Assembly (NCBI GenBank): GCA_023055505.1
Contig: JALIRH010000019.1
Location: 1,860,001-1,924,000 of the forward strand
DNA: 64,000 nucleotides
Source of the DNA: Callipepla californica brunnescens
Lineage: Eukaryota; Chordata; Aves; Galliformes; Odontophoridae
Reading direction: 5' to 3'
The notes beneath the pieces were generated by a model, which was not told the origin of the DNA, made no database searches, and was given only the letters and a program-made list of their open reading frames with translations. The position numbers and the translations under genes were made by a program. This document shows positions 39,198 to 51,869 of this stretch, in pieces. Numbering within the stretch: the first letter of the stretch is position 1; every line of letters begins with the position of its first letter.

Positions 39198-42100
39198 TTT
39201 GCAAGTATGTAGCTCTACAGTTGGGCTAGAAGATTTTTAAAAAGTTGTTTTCACTTGGAAAGTGGAGTATCTGTGGTTAGAATGCTGTAAGGAAGTTGAT
39301 TTTTACCTCACGTCTCTTTATTGTCTCATTCTACATCTCTATGTCAGTAAATCAAGTTACATGTGCGCTCATCAATTTCTGATTGAAAGGCTGAGGGGGG
39401 AGGAGAAGTAGATGAGAATTTCTGCTGATAGAAATAGCACCTTTCAAACTCTCTAACTTGAAAGTGAGAAATAAGATGATGTAAGGATAGGCCCATGACA
39501 CTACATGTTTTCTCATAAACACTCTTGGGCTTGGTATTTTCCTTACTTAAGAAGGCATGGCATCATTGACTGATTTAAATCATGATGATAGAACGTTAAT
39601 CAATGTGGTAGCTTAACTTGCATATGCACATGGGTTAGGATTGGTTAGGTATGGAAGTGGGATAGTTGCATGATTAGGTTTAAATCTATTGTTTCTGTCC
39701 TTTTGTTCAAAAGTGTTGGAAATACAATAGAATGTCTTGAGTCCACAAGGTTTTCGTGGTGGACCTGTTTGTCATGTTGTGGCTCTGTTGTAAGTGTTTC
39801 ACTGTTGTGACTGATCTTTTCCATGGTGTGTGGTGCCTTACCTGGACACTGTGCAACTAAAGTGAGGCTTCCAGCTAGGCTGGCTTTGTTTTTGTTGGTA
39901 AATTCAAATCTTTTGAGACCTGTTCTGAGTAGTTGTTTTTAGTACCTCATTTTCTATGTCTGAGTAAGTTTTGAAAACTGTCTTCTATCTGTCTTCTGTA
40001 TGGCAAAACCATTTAGGGCATCTCTATTAAACTTCTAATTTAAGAGGCATTTGAAGATCATATGGGTAAGATAGATTTAAGATGATGATTCTGGATTACA
40101 AGAAGGTCATCATCGTCAGAAATTCTTAAGTTTCCACTGGGACCAATATTATAAACTGAAAAAATAATTTTTCAGGTTGTAGGGAGTTTATTCTGTCAGT
40201 ACCATACGTAAGTGCTCATTGTTATTTCAGTAAATTGAAAATCATTGTTTTATGAGTACGTGTTGTAATATTAAATGAGTTGTTGAGTATCTGCAATCAA
40301 TTCTTCCCATTTCTGTGAATTTCTGGTAGTATCACCATATTCTTCATAAAAGCAATTTTTTGAGAATGTAGTTGAAATGAAAATCCATAAATTGTAAAGC
40401 TCCATGCCAAAGTAAGTGTTACTGTGATCAGATACAAATTTAATGCAGTTACTGCAGTTTTTTATGAAAAACAAGTAAATCTTAGCAGGTAGTACACTTC
40501 CTGTAGTAATACAAATTCACATAACGAGCGTCAGGGCAATTTTTTGCAGTTTGGGAAAGCTTTTGGTGTTTTTTTTTTCTTATCTGAGATTTGAACTGGC
40601 AAAGAAACTGAAATGCAAGATGGATGAATATTTAAATGAACCATAATATAAAAATTAGAGTATCATTTCCTGGTAGCAATGAACTATTAAGGTAGTTTCA
40701 GAAGCCCTTTTATGTCATTTTTAGGTAGCTTTTTAGGTAATTTTTATTTTGTTAATTCAGGCATTACAGGGATGTAATTCCAAATTTAGGAACTGACAGG
40801 TACAGGGTTTAGGTCATCAGGGATAACTGCTCTTCTATTGCTTCTCTCTCAGCATTTCTCAGTCTTCCATCAAACTGAAATATTGTACTTTCCAACATGT
40901 GTGTAAGAATCATGAATGTATTCCAACTTTGAAGTGCATTGTGTTGTTATTTACTGGAAGAAGACTTATCTCAATGGATATGAGGAAGAAAATATAAAGG
41001 AGAAGCTTTTCATTTCACACTGTTGTAAAATGACACTTTCCTGGTATTTTGTGACTATTCCTACTCTCAGCTATATCTTTGTCAGCAAATGCTCTTTCTT
41101 TCCTATGAAACTCTGAAAGATTTCAAGAGACTTTGTTTACCAGAAGAGCCAGGTATAGGAAGGAAAGAAAGAAACTCATATGAGGCTAAGCAATAGTCAA
41201 TACCAGGAATACTGAACTGGGGCATGGAAAAATCTATATTCAGAGTGTTCTTTGGTAGTTGTCCACAGTCTTGTTAGGAGATCTGCTACAATGCTTTTGG
41301 GTTTGTTTTATGAACAAGTGTCTTTCTATTGAGCACAGTCTTCCCTAGTAGAAGTTTGGCAGAAAGGGATCCTTTTTTGCACTGTACTTTGGTTTCAGAG
41401 AGATTGTAGTTTTAAAATGCGAAATATTCAGGGAAACTAAATGAAATTCCTAATCTGCTGCATTTGTGACCCACTTCCTTCTCCAACTTAAAACTGAATG
41501 TAAAGGGATATTTCCTTAAAAAATGGGGTTCAATGTATAATTAATTTTGTAGAACTTGAGTGAGCTTGTAGCAGTAATTGGATGCCAAAAATTTATGTGG
41601 ACTCCAAGACTGAGGTACATAGTGAGGTATGGTACTGCAGTTGGAAACATACCTAATTAGTATTGGAATTTAATATAAATCTAGCAGGGAGACTTCATGA
41701 AGAAGGGAATATAAAAATTTTACTTCAGTTTACTTTGTGTTATTGTCCGTCAGTTTGAAGAAGTGTTTGCAGTGTTTATTTCCCTTCAGTACTTGAAAAA
41801 TGTATTTAATGAAACAAATGTCTAATATGGTATTACGTATAATTATTTGTTACTCATGTTTATACTTGCATCAAACTAGTTATAAGTAACTGAGATCAGT
41901 TCAAACACACATTGTCTCAGAATTGACTCACTGTTAGAAACAGTAGAAGTTGCTTTACAATTGCCTATTTTTCATTCTTCATCAAAAGAAAGCAGAAGCA
42001 CCTGTGTGTGCTCATTACTTCTTGAAATTGTATGTACTGTTTGGAACACTTAAAAAAATAAAGAAGCCATTTATAATAATTGATTCACAGTTTGTAAAAG

Positions 42101-42250
42101 TATGCAAGAAGAATCCTGATGAGAGGGATGGGCTTTAGTACTGTAATCTCACACTTCTTCATGCTTTTTGGAACATCTTAAATTAGTATTGTGGATATTT
42201 GATAGTACTCAGAAAACACTGCTTGGAGGTTCACAGAAATTGCATGATGG

Positions 42251-42282
42251 TTTTTTTTTTGTTTTTTTTTTTTTTTTTTTTT
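42251..42282. repeat. Poly-T tract with one G
   Basis: Ten T, one G and twenty-one T in succession. Likely length-polymorphic; no attached element recognised. Confidence 0.95.
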
Positions 42283-42604
42283 ACACTTCATGCATACCAA
42301 GTCAGAAGTGTAATATCTAAATATGCTACAAGGGATTATTAAAATTATACAGTTATTTCCTAGCTGAAACTTCACATTGTCTGCTAGTTTTCTTAATAAA
42401 ATGTAGTGGTTAAAAATGTAAGCAAAATCCATGAGGAAGTTTTAATTGTAGTTTGTTTTCAGCTTTTCAAGTAATTCCCATCTGGCTGTGAATTCTATTG
42501 CAATTAAAGAAGGCCATAACAATGTTTAGTTTTATTTAAGACACAGAATAAGATGTCTGATTTTTCAGAAGTGCTATGTATCAGCATCTCTGATGTATTC
42601 TAAA

Positions 42605-42905
42605 TTCTAGCCAGAAGCATAATGTAATTGATATTTATATTATTGGGTACAGCAGCTTTTAATTTTCTCCTTGCTTGTTCGTTTGTCTTTTATTTATTAT
42701 TTGCATTTTATTCTTAATCAATTTTGCTAATGTAGTAAAAACATGGAAATGTTATTGTATGATTAGCAATTTTCCACCATATTAATCCAACATTACATTA
42801 TACTGCTTAGTTACAATAATGGCTTCAGACATGGTAATGAGAGAGTTATTAATGTGTCCCGATACTTAATAATTTTCTTAATTGCAAGATGAAGAAATAT
42901 TATAA
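42605..42905. promoter_or_regulatory. TAAT-rich candidate conserved element with POU octamer
   Basis: This AT-rich stretch holds a perfect octamer ATTTGCAT (42699-42706) and many TAAT/ATTA homeodomain cores. It lacks the homopolymers and dinucleotide runs seen in simple AT-rich intron. AT-rich sequence gives TAAT by chance, so the call is weak. Confidence 0.2.
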
Positions 42906-43869
42906 GTTCCCGTTACCAGCTTCATTAAGGCAAGAATTTCAAGATAGTAGAATCTAGGCCACAAAAACATAAGGATATGTTTTGAATGGAATACCATCTA
43001 CATCATCTTGAATATGTTTTGGCATTTTTTGTTTGTTTTCAGGAATTGTGTGATTAGCCTTAGGAAGTTTTTCTCTATGTTAAACTCAATATTGACGACT
43101 AGGAGAAGACTCCCAGATTTGCTGCACGTTTAACAGTGTGTATTAGATGTCTCCGCAGCGCACTTCTCATTAGGAAGATGAAAAGTCTGTGATGCCCAAC
43201 TGGGGAAAGGGTGTAAAGTTGTGAACCCATCTTTCCCATAATGTACTAAAGTAACCACAATATGAACTTATAATTTTATGTTAACAGAAATACGGATTCT
43301 GCTTTAATGATTCACTATATATAATATATATGTATACTAGGTGATGCATCAAACTCCGTATATTTAGTTATGCTCAGTAGATCACCTGAGAAGTGTTGGT
43401 AGAAAACGACGGAAGTTAGAAATCCAAATGGAACTTATGGCCTTCTTGAAGATGATGGGTGCAGGGGCTGGTTGGCTGTGTGCCGTATGGCTTTATTGAA
43501 GGTGTGGAGCTTTTTTAAATTGCCCTAAGAAAGCTGTTGAACTTCCTCTTTATATTTCGAACAATTGCATTTCCACGTACATATTAACAGTTTTAAAGAT
43601 AACGTGAAAACTTTGGAACAGAATAGAAATAGGAAAAAATCATAGTGGGTGAAACAAGTACCCTGTCAAAACTATACACGTCATAGCCAGATATAAGATG
43701 AAGATACAGTGTGCACCAGGAATTTTGCTGACAGAAAAGCTTATTCAACAATAAGATGGAAAAGCACTGTAGAGTTAGAAAAATAACAGCTCTCTAGGCA
43801 GAAAATTGCAAGTAAGGGAATCTGTTTATTAGTTGTTAAAACTAATATTTGAAGCTCAGAAAACATTCA

Positions 43870-44003
43870 CTATAGATTCATAGATTCATTAGGTTGGAAA
43901 GGACCTACAAGTTCATCTAGTCCAACCATCCTCCCACCACCATCCCTACCCACCAAGCTACTAAATCAAATCCCTATGCGTTCCCCAATGTCTTAGGAGC
44001 TTA
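43870..44003 (-). mobile_element. CR1 LINE 3' end, short antisense copy
   Basis: The plus strand starts with the reversed CR1 tail repeat (GATTCATAGATTCATTAGG) followed by TTGGAAAGGACCTACAAG, TTCATCTAGTCCAACCATCC and CACCAAGCTACTAAATCAAA. The wording differs from the copies at 22 and 48 kb, suggesting another CR1 subfamily. About 130 bp, non-coding. Confidence 0.9.
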
Positions 44004-47000
44004 CCTGTAGCACAAGAAGGCTCTCCTGTTTCCACTTAGTACTGCAAGAGTTCTTCTGAGCATGATACAGTTGGTTAAGTCTTGATCCCAACTTTGCAGT
44101 AGTCTGTTTAGATTCCTTATTTTCTCCATTTTCTTGGAATCTCAAACTTTGCTTATTTCTATTCGAGTAATCTCATGGTGTAATATTAATGAATTGATAC
44201 TTCGATTTTTTCCACTAGGCATTCACAGGTCTAGAAACAATGTTTGTTAGTGTTACATTTATTTTTTGTGCTGGAATGATTTTTGCTTTTGTTATTCTGC
44301 CTTTGAATTTGGAATGTTGCTTTCTGAAAAAAAGAGATCAATGAGCGTATTACTGTCAGCCTTATTTCTGCTGCCTTAGGTGTAAATTGTCCAGCAGGAA
44401 ATGCGTGGAATTTTCCTCCTACCCTTTTCAAATCAACAATTTGGTTTATGAGGTACCGTTAATGACATATTAGAGAAATTTCCTCTAAAGGTTCCACTGG
44501 AATGACTTGCCTTTTATTGCCCAATAAAAACAGTGAGGCTTCTATCAGGCTTCTAACAACTGAGATTTTTGCATAATATAACTGTCACTTGATGCCATTA
44601 TTTATGAACACGAGGGCAGTCCTGTAATAAGTAAAGGATGAGCTTTCACTAATTTTGCATCTGCTACAATTAAGAGAGAGATTTAGATTCACTTTATGTA
44701 ACTTGTAAAACTGATTCTATGAATGAAGCTGAAATGTTTAGACTATTACATTTTTAAATAGTGTAAGGGAATGACATTTGCAGTGTATGTTGGTCTAAGT
44801 ATATATATTATTCTCCATGGTTAATTTAAATGGGCTTCTTTATCTCAGTGATTTTTCTAGCAGAAGTGTTGCATTTTGTTCAATTATTCTGCGTAAAACT
44901 CAATGAAAACTTACTGGAACATGGCAAATTTCAGAAAGGAAAAGTGGTCGACTAAGATATCAGCATTGCTTTCAGCACTGGAATATATCTATTTGCTAAT
45001 TTTTAGTTCACAAATAGATAAATTTATTTCATCTTGCTCCTACTTATTATGAAAAGAAGAAATTGTTCGTAACTTCTGCGTTTAATTTTTTTAAGGAGTA
45101 CGTTGTAATCACCATGAAGGAATTATTTCAGGTTACATTAGAAGTTCTGTGGTGAAATTGGACAATTTGGAATCATACACCAGAAAACAAGTAAACAAAT
45201 TGGAATATTCGTATGGTGGGACTTGCAGGCATTTTCTTTTTGTATTGTCTTATTTCTATTATTTGTAATCTGAGATATTGGAAAAACCTATTGAAATAGG
45301 ATACGACTTCAACTTCCCCTGTAGTTATGTATTATGTCCAGATCTACTTTAGGTGAAGTAGCTTAAAGCAGCAACACTGAGATTTGATGCTTAGATGCTG
45401 TACTGCATTAGGATATCACAAAGGTTAATACTCCAATTAAAGTTTCATGTTTCAGTAATGCAGTTATGGTCCCAATTTACAGATTTGTTTTGCCCATCTT
45501 TGTAGCTAACTTAAAATCTCCCGTTGTTGCGTTCTAACTGAAGAACCCAGAGCCCTTAGAGAAAGATGAGCTGTCCTAGCAGAACCAATATAAAGGCGCA
45601 CAGTAAAATCATGGATTGCATCATTGTACTGTTTGGCCTGGCCCTTACCACCCATTTCAGACGTTCCTTTCTTCTGTTGTTTGTTTTCATACGTACATTT
45701 TCTGTTTTCAACTAATAGTTTATGAATTCTTTTCTTTTGGATAAGAGAGGAATAAGTTGATCTGTCTTATGAAGTACTATAAAAATTAACAAGAGGTGTA
45801 CTATCTATGATAGTTTTATAACTGCATACATAATTTTCACCTTAATATCTGCTTCTGGTGCTGTAAGTGATAACATGGAATATTTTTGGATGATCACACA
45901 AGTGTTCTGTTTCTTTTTTGGTGGTCTGGTGGTTGTTGTTGTACCCTGTTATATTGTTGCATGTGGGTGGATACCTTTTCTCAGACTTTGTAGACAAGAA
46001 ATTGAGGACATGTAAAATTAGATTTTCCTCCTTATGCTGAAGAATAAAACTGGAAGTTCATCATAATGTGTAGATAAAAGTACGTTATAAATGTTAATTG
46101 TCTGAAGGCTTATTTACTCATCTCCTTCATCTCTGTGAGTACCTAAAAATCAGCTCGTAAATTAAACTAAACTGATCTGGAGAACAGTAATATTTTCTTT
46201 TACTATTTGTACTCCCCAGACATCCAGGTGTTGTGTATGGAGACCAATTCCAGATTTTCTTTATACAGGTTTTATTCAAATATTTCTCAGGTGACTTGAA
46301 TGCTTCATCACTTCAGGGCACTTTGATAGGTTTTCTTTGAATGATCTTGCTTACACACGCTTTAAGTTTTTTTAATTTCACATCTCACAGTATTTAGGGG
46401 TTTTCTTTAGGTGTGATCCTAAGTATTAACAAGCAGGCCAATTGCTTCCTCAAAATTTTCTTCCCAGTCCAGCATCCAACTCTTTGGACTTCAGGAAATC
46501 TCTGAGTTTATCCCTTATGTATTTTATTATGAAATCTTAGATTGTCTGTTCTGTTCATCATCTTCAGACCCATTGTGAGTACTTGCTGGAGTAGCAAGTA
46601 GCTTTAACTTAATAAATGTTTGGTAGGGTTTTTCTCAATGACAACACTTGCATTGAAATATTCTTAGCTTTTCTTTTAGAGTACTTCCTTCAGCTGCCTC
46701 TTATTTCATTTTCTAATGCTGCCAGTGGTTGAAGAATATCACTGTTTTGAGTTGCTTTTAAACTTACAATTCCATACAGAGAATTACTGTATGATCATCT
46801 GAGGATAGTTCATGGAGAGAATCATACAAAATCTCTCCTCTGACAAAGCCTCGTTCCATTTCCTACTTGATATTGTTTATTTCCGATTGTTTCTCCTCTG
46901 CTTTTCCTATATTGCATTCGTGTTGTACTCTGCACGGTTGGTGGTCATTTGTCGTCTCATCCATATTGATTTCCTTGGCTACATCAAACAGCTCTCAGTC

Positions 47001-48101
47001 TGTTCTGCCACAAGCAGGAGCTGAACAAAATAAATGCTGTAACTATGTTCATTTGTCCTCAGATGAAAAATAATTTCATACTCTAAGCAGTGAACCACAT
47101 CAATTATAGAATTCTTATCTTTTCTCTAAGTGTTCTGTATTAATAAAAGGAATATCAAATCTGATAGCTCTAATAGTCATTCGCCACCTTTTAAATTACA
47201 GGTATGTAATCTTTCCTTTGAACAAATCCATACAGCCATCAGAACAATAGCTGTGTGTGAATTACAGCTTTTGCAGGAAATCAAGCCGGGAGTATGCAAG
47301 TCTCTGTTGTTTCTTTCTGTATTCATCTTTGCAATAACAATGCCTCTGCTCATTTTCACAAACCTTAATTGTCATTCAGAGTATCCCATTTGAGTTCAAT
47401 TATACGCTCTTATGGGGAAGGAACCCTGTTAATGTTTATCTGTAAAGCACTGTGTTCATTTATAGCACTCTGTAAGTAGCGATCAATTTTCTTTTATGCT
47501 ATGCATTCTGGTTTGAGCTAAATCCATTTTAGCAGGCAGTAATTTTTCAACACCGGTTTTTCTCAGTATATGTGTTTATTGGTACTTCAGTAAAAACTGT
47601 GACAGCGGAGTACAGTTTTTACCTGATTTTTATCAATTTTGTTTTTTAACTAACGTTTTCAAAAGAATTTAAATTACATTATTTGATAGTATTGCATTCA
47701 GGTCAGGCTAAATCTTAGTCAATTTTTCAATAGTATGCTTTTCAAGTCTCAGTTTAAAAAAAAGGTATATCAGTTTGTGCATACAGGGAAGCTGTCCAGT
47801 GTTCCATCTTCTGAGAGGTCTGTGAAGGCGTCAAAGTGATTGAGTGTATTAGGTTTAGCATCTTCATTTTGTATTTCTAAGTACTTCCTTTTTTCATAAT
47901 AGAAGTGCCAAGAGTGGATGATAAGAAGTAGCTTATGCATAAACTTGCCATGAGAAGGACCTGAAACAAGCCTAGGATCATATGTCTCTGTAAACCACAT
48001 GCTTAACACTAAGGTGTAAATATTTAGGGGCCCAAGGTGCTGTTAAAAGACGCACTGTGGTTTTATTGCTGTGTTTCCCAGAGTAAGAACTAAGTATGAA
48101 G

Positions 48102-48545
48102 ATTCATAGAATTGCTGGGGTTGAAAGAGACCTCTAGAGATCACCTAGATCACCTTTAGATATCATCCCTGCTAAAGCAGGTTCCCTGGGGTAGGTTGTA
48201 GAGGAAAACATCCAGGCGTGTTTTGAATATTATCAGAGAAGGGAACTCGACGACCTTTCTGGCAGCCCGTTCCAGTGCTGTGTTACCCTCAAAGTAAAGA
48301 AGTTTTTCCTCATGCTTGTATGGGGCTTCCTGTGCTCCAGTTGCCCCTTGTCCTGTTGCAGGGTGCTGTAGGAAACAGCCCGGTCCCATCCTCCCAGCTC
48401 CTGCCCTTTAGATGTCTACAAGCATTGATAATATCCCCTTTCAGCCTACTCTTTGCCAGGTCTCTCAGCCATTCCTCGTATGGGAGATGCTCCAGGCCCT
48501 CATCATCTCTGTAGCCCTTCTCTAGGCTCTCTCCAGAGGGCTCAT
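48102..48545 (-). mobile_element. CR1 LINE, 5'-truncated, antisense orientation
   Basis: Begins with the reversed tail ATTCATAGAATTGCTGGGG and TTGAAAGAGACCTCTAGAG, and continues through GGCAGCCCGTTCCAGTGCTG, TTGCCCCTTGTCCTGTTGCA, AGGTCTCTCAGCCATTCCTC and GGGAGATGCTCCAGGCCCTC to about 48545, where homology fades. Two overlapping open frames over this span are shadows of the LINE. The first 60 bp contain a small internal duplication (GATCACCTAGATCACC). Confidence 0.93.
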
Positions 48546-50938
48546 AATGGTATGCACTCTTGCACAGCAGGTACCTGACAGCTGACTCAGTGGCTGTGGG
48601 GGAGAGCTCTTAACTCCTGCTCATTTCAGGTCTCACTGGGGTGAGCAGCTCTTCAGCAGTAAAACTGGAAGAACCCTAGTGTAGTTAGATGAGAACCAAG
48701 CCTTGTGGAAACCAGATCTTTAAATCATCTATCCTGCTGACAAGTAGGAGATTGATGTAGCCTCAACTGTGTCAGATGAGAGTGTTGATTATACCAGGCA
48801 TGGGAACAGGAGTGTTTCCCACAGAAACACTCAGAGCCATTGAGCACCTCAATTTCACAGTGAACGTTGAATATTTTCTCTCAATTTCAGCCAAAGTTTG
48901 AGTTGTCTAGTAGGGTTGAGTGTGGGAGCTGGTATGTTTAGTACCTAACTTTGGTGATTTAGGCATACAGACTTGAGCATTTTGAGTCTTTATTTCCACT
49001 GAAGAAACCCTGATAGAAATTGTTTCCATTGAAGAAAATCATTCTTAAGAATCTACTTCCTTCTTTTAAGAATTGAAAATGTGGATTCAAGGAATTGTTA
49101 CAGAGATGAAAGATGGCTAGATACACAAAAGGGCACTTTCTAAATGTAAGTTGTCAAAAAAAGATGTTTCTGATGTTATCAGGTAAAGTGAAATATAGTT
49201 GTCCCATGGCTTCCTAGCAGTTAAAATACAACTCTTTTCCCCCAAGGTCTCTTTTTTTCTTTTTCTTCTGACTTGTAATATGTTCTGTCTTATATATTTG
49301 ATTTTTTGTCATATTTCCACTCAGGATTTTATCATGTGAAGTATTTAGCAGAAGTAGTGCTTGGGTTTAGCAAAAGTAAATAATAACATCATCTGTAAAT
49401 AAAGTATCCCTTTTTTCTTCTTTGAAGCATGCATTATGAGTGATAATTCAGCATTACTCGGAAGTGTTTCATCAAAGTTTCAAATTCAGGTGCAATAGCC
49501 ATGGAGATGCCATGGCAGGCATTTCAGAACTACATCAACTATTTGTATACTAAGGATTAGTGAATCCTTAAGAGTGATGAGGTTTGTAAAGGGGCATTTT
49601 TTCCTGCATTTCCACTGTGTAAGTTCAAGGGATAGTAAATGCTTGTTGAGAAGACACTGTAATGAAGTATTAACTTCATAACTTTTTGGAACCTTGAAGT
49701 ATCTTTATTTTATCCTGTTCCATTTACATTGCCTCAAGTGTGATAAATTCTGTGTGCCAGTAGATAGCATATGTTGTATGCAAACAAAGATGAAATTCTT
49801 AAGTTTAGTGTGAGTATATCTTGCCGTTTCAAAATGTTGATGTGTATTTGTAAACATCAGTTGTCCACACAGTACACAGGGGAAGAAATCATTCTTGTGT
49901 ATAGCAGTTTAAAATTGCCAAAGGAGAAGATAGGGTAACTCCATGGAATACTGTGTCTGTATATATTAGGAGAAAACATTTTTGAATTTTGATTCAGTAT
50001 TCACTGAATTTTTGTTTAGTGATGTGCACTATTGCTTGAAATCAACTGCTCGGAAGTTATATGAGCTGCTGTGGTTGGTAGGGTGCTGAAGTTAATTTGG
50101 GCAAAATATATAACACAGAAGCTAGACTTCTCACAGGAAGGGATCTTAGGAATCAGTGATGAAGAAGAAAGGACATGCCTAAACCTCCTAAAATTTGAAA
50201 TATAACCTTTTTGTTCTTGCTTATTATTCCAGGGTCTTATTGCTAATTGCAGAAATTCTTTCCATATGCAAACATTTAGAAAACTCAAGAAGACAATCAG
50301 ATAGCAGTGCTTTTGCTTTATGTTCTGTATTTGTGTCCGTATGGTTGTAAGGTTTGGGTAGGTTTTTGTTGTTTTCAATTTCAGTCAATAGAAATTATTA
50401 ACATTTTAATTTCTTCTAGAAGTACATTAGTTAACATTTCTTACCTCAGAAATATTGAAGGGCTAAGGTACTTCTTTGACCCACTCACAGGTACTTTGAA
50501 TGTTCCCAGCACTCACCAGTCCTATGGCATCTGGGGACTTCGTAAGGAGTCAAACTGAGATCCTGTTGTTCCCTGTGAACATCAGAGATGGTGCATAAAA
50601 TGCAGACTGTGCGTTTTTCCTGTTTGTTTTGGAAATATTCATTTGTTAAAGTTTTCTGGTTAATTTCACTTAAGAAATAGAACTTTGCATGCTATTTAGG
50701 TGAAAACTCTTAGTTACCTCAGGATGATATTTTGTTCAATATAGGCAGAACAGGATTCTCTAGTGTATGTCTGTGGAGACTGTAGCAATGAATATTTGGT
50801 TGTGTACCTATTCTACGATATAGTTCTATGGTAAGCAGTCTTTGACAGCCTTTGTTTTATTACGCTATGCGAAGCTGAACTATTTTAGAATCGCTTTATA
50901 ACCTCGGTGTTCTGTTCAATTTTCATTTGTCTGTTCTG

Positions 50939-51665
50939 CAGACAGATGACCAGATTGCAAGAGGTATTCTAGTTGTGGTCATTAAAAAAAAAAAAAAATA
51001 AGATTTTTACAGAGGTCTTAGTCTTAACATTCTCTTACACTTACCAGGTTTTGAATATGTGACCTTGCACTTCCTTCTAAGGCATTTCATATCATTTCTA
51101 TTTTCACACTTGAATAGTTCTCAAAGTCATTCAGTTATCAGTAAGGTTTTTTGCTATTCCTTTTCATTGAGCTTCCTTGTAAGTAGATCTCATTAGCACT
51201 GTTCTGTGGCATTTGTCATTAGTGTTTTGTTAGATCTGTCCCAGGGCTGATCTTGGAGGAGCTCCAGCATTAACTTGCTTGAAGCTTGATGATCCCTGTG
51301 TCAGCAGAACCCCTTGCCAAGCACTGCTGCCTGTTACTTTCTTGGGATTCTCATACTCCCAATTTCCATTTCTGTGGCTTCATTAATAGTTTCCTCTAAA
51401 GCATTAAATCAAATCATTCAGTCAAGTCCAAATCTATTAAGTATCAGAGAAAAATGACAGATTTGTCTGGCGTAATCTACCCTTAGGAAGTTGGTATGGC
51501 ATTTTTCCCACTTTCCTTTTATTTCCATATGTTTAATACAACCTTTCAAGAACAGTGGCTGTAATCTTGCATGATGTAGAGGTCATGTTGCACATCTTCA
51601 GTTTTCTGTATCATGTCTTCTTTTTTCTTGAATATTAGAATGATTTCTTACCGTGTTTGGACTCC
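50939..51665 (-). mobile_element. Ancient, decayed CR1-like LINE (ORF2 remnant), antisense
   Basis: On the plus strand, phrases typical of reversed ORF2 of old amniote CR1 elements appear in the right order: GAGGTATTCTAGTTGTGGTC, GATCTGTCCCAGGGCTGATC, CTAAAGCATTAAATCAAATC, TTTGTCTGGCGTAATCTACC, CTTTTTTCTTGAATATTAGA. On the minus strand 51455-51487 translates as PKGRLRQTNLS, matching the K-G-R...T-N-L motif of the CR1 reverse transcriptase. Frames shift repeatedly and there is no open reading frame. Divergence is far greater than in the other CR1 copies here, so the insertion probably predates birds. Exact ends are uncertain, and the poly-A at 50984-50999 may be unrelated. Confidence 0.68.
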
Positions 51666-51825
51666 ATGGTGTGTCAGTAGTCGATCTGTTGTATCCTGTT
51701 ATTTTTTGTGGTGTCAATTATTCATGCAGGCAAAAAACCTACATGTCTGGGGTGATCATTTCCCATAAGAAATGAAACTTGGGAATGTGGTCGTTTTTTC
51801 AGTAGTATTTGGTGATTTTTTATGT

Positions 51826-51869
51826 TTTTTTTTGTTTTTTTTTTTTTTGGGGGGGGGGGGGGGAGGGGG
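51826..51869. repeat. Poly-T followed by poly-G (G-quadruplex-prone)
   Basis: T runs with one G are followed without a break by 15 G, one A and 5 G (51849-51869). The plus strand could fold into a G-quadruplex. The G run is also a place where sequence length is often misread. Confidence 0.9.

Noticed and set aside
48156..48514. Two opposite-strand frames of 77-79 codons
   Set aside because: Both lie wholly inside the antisense CR1 copy.
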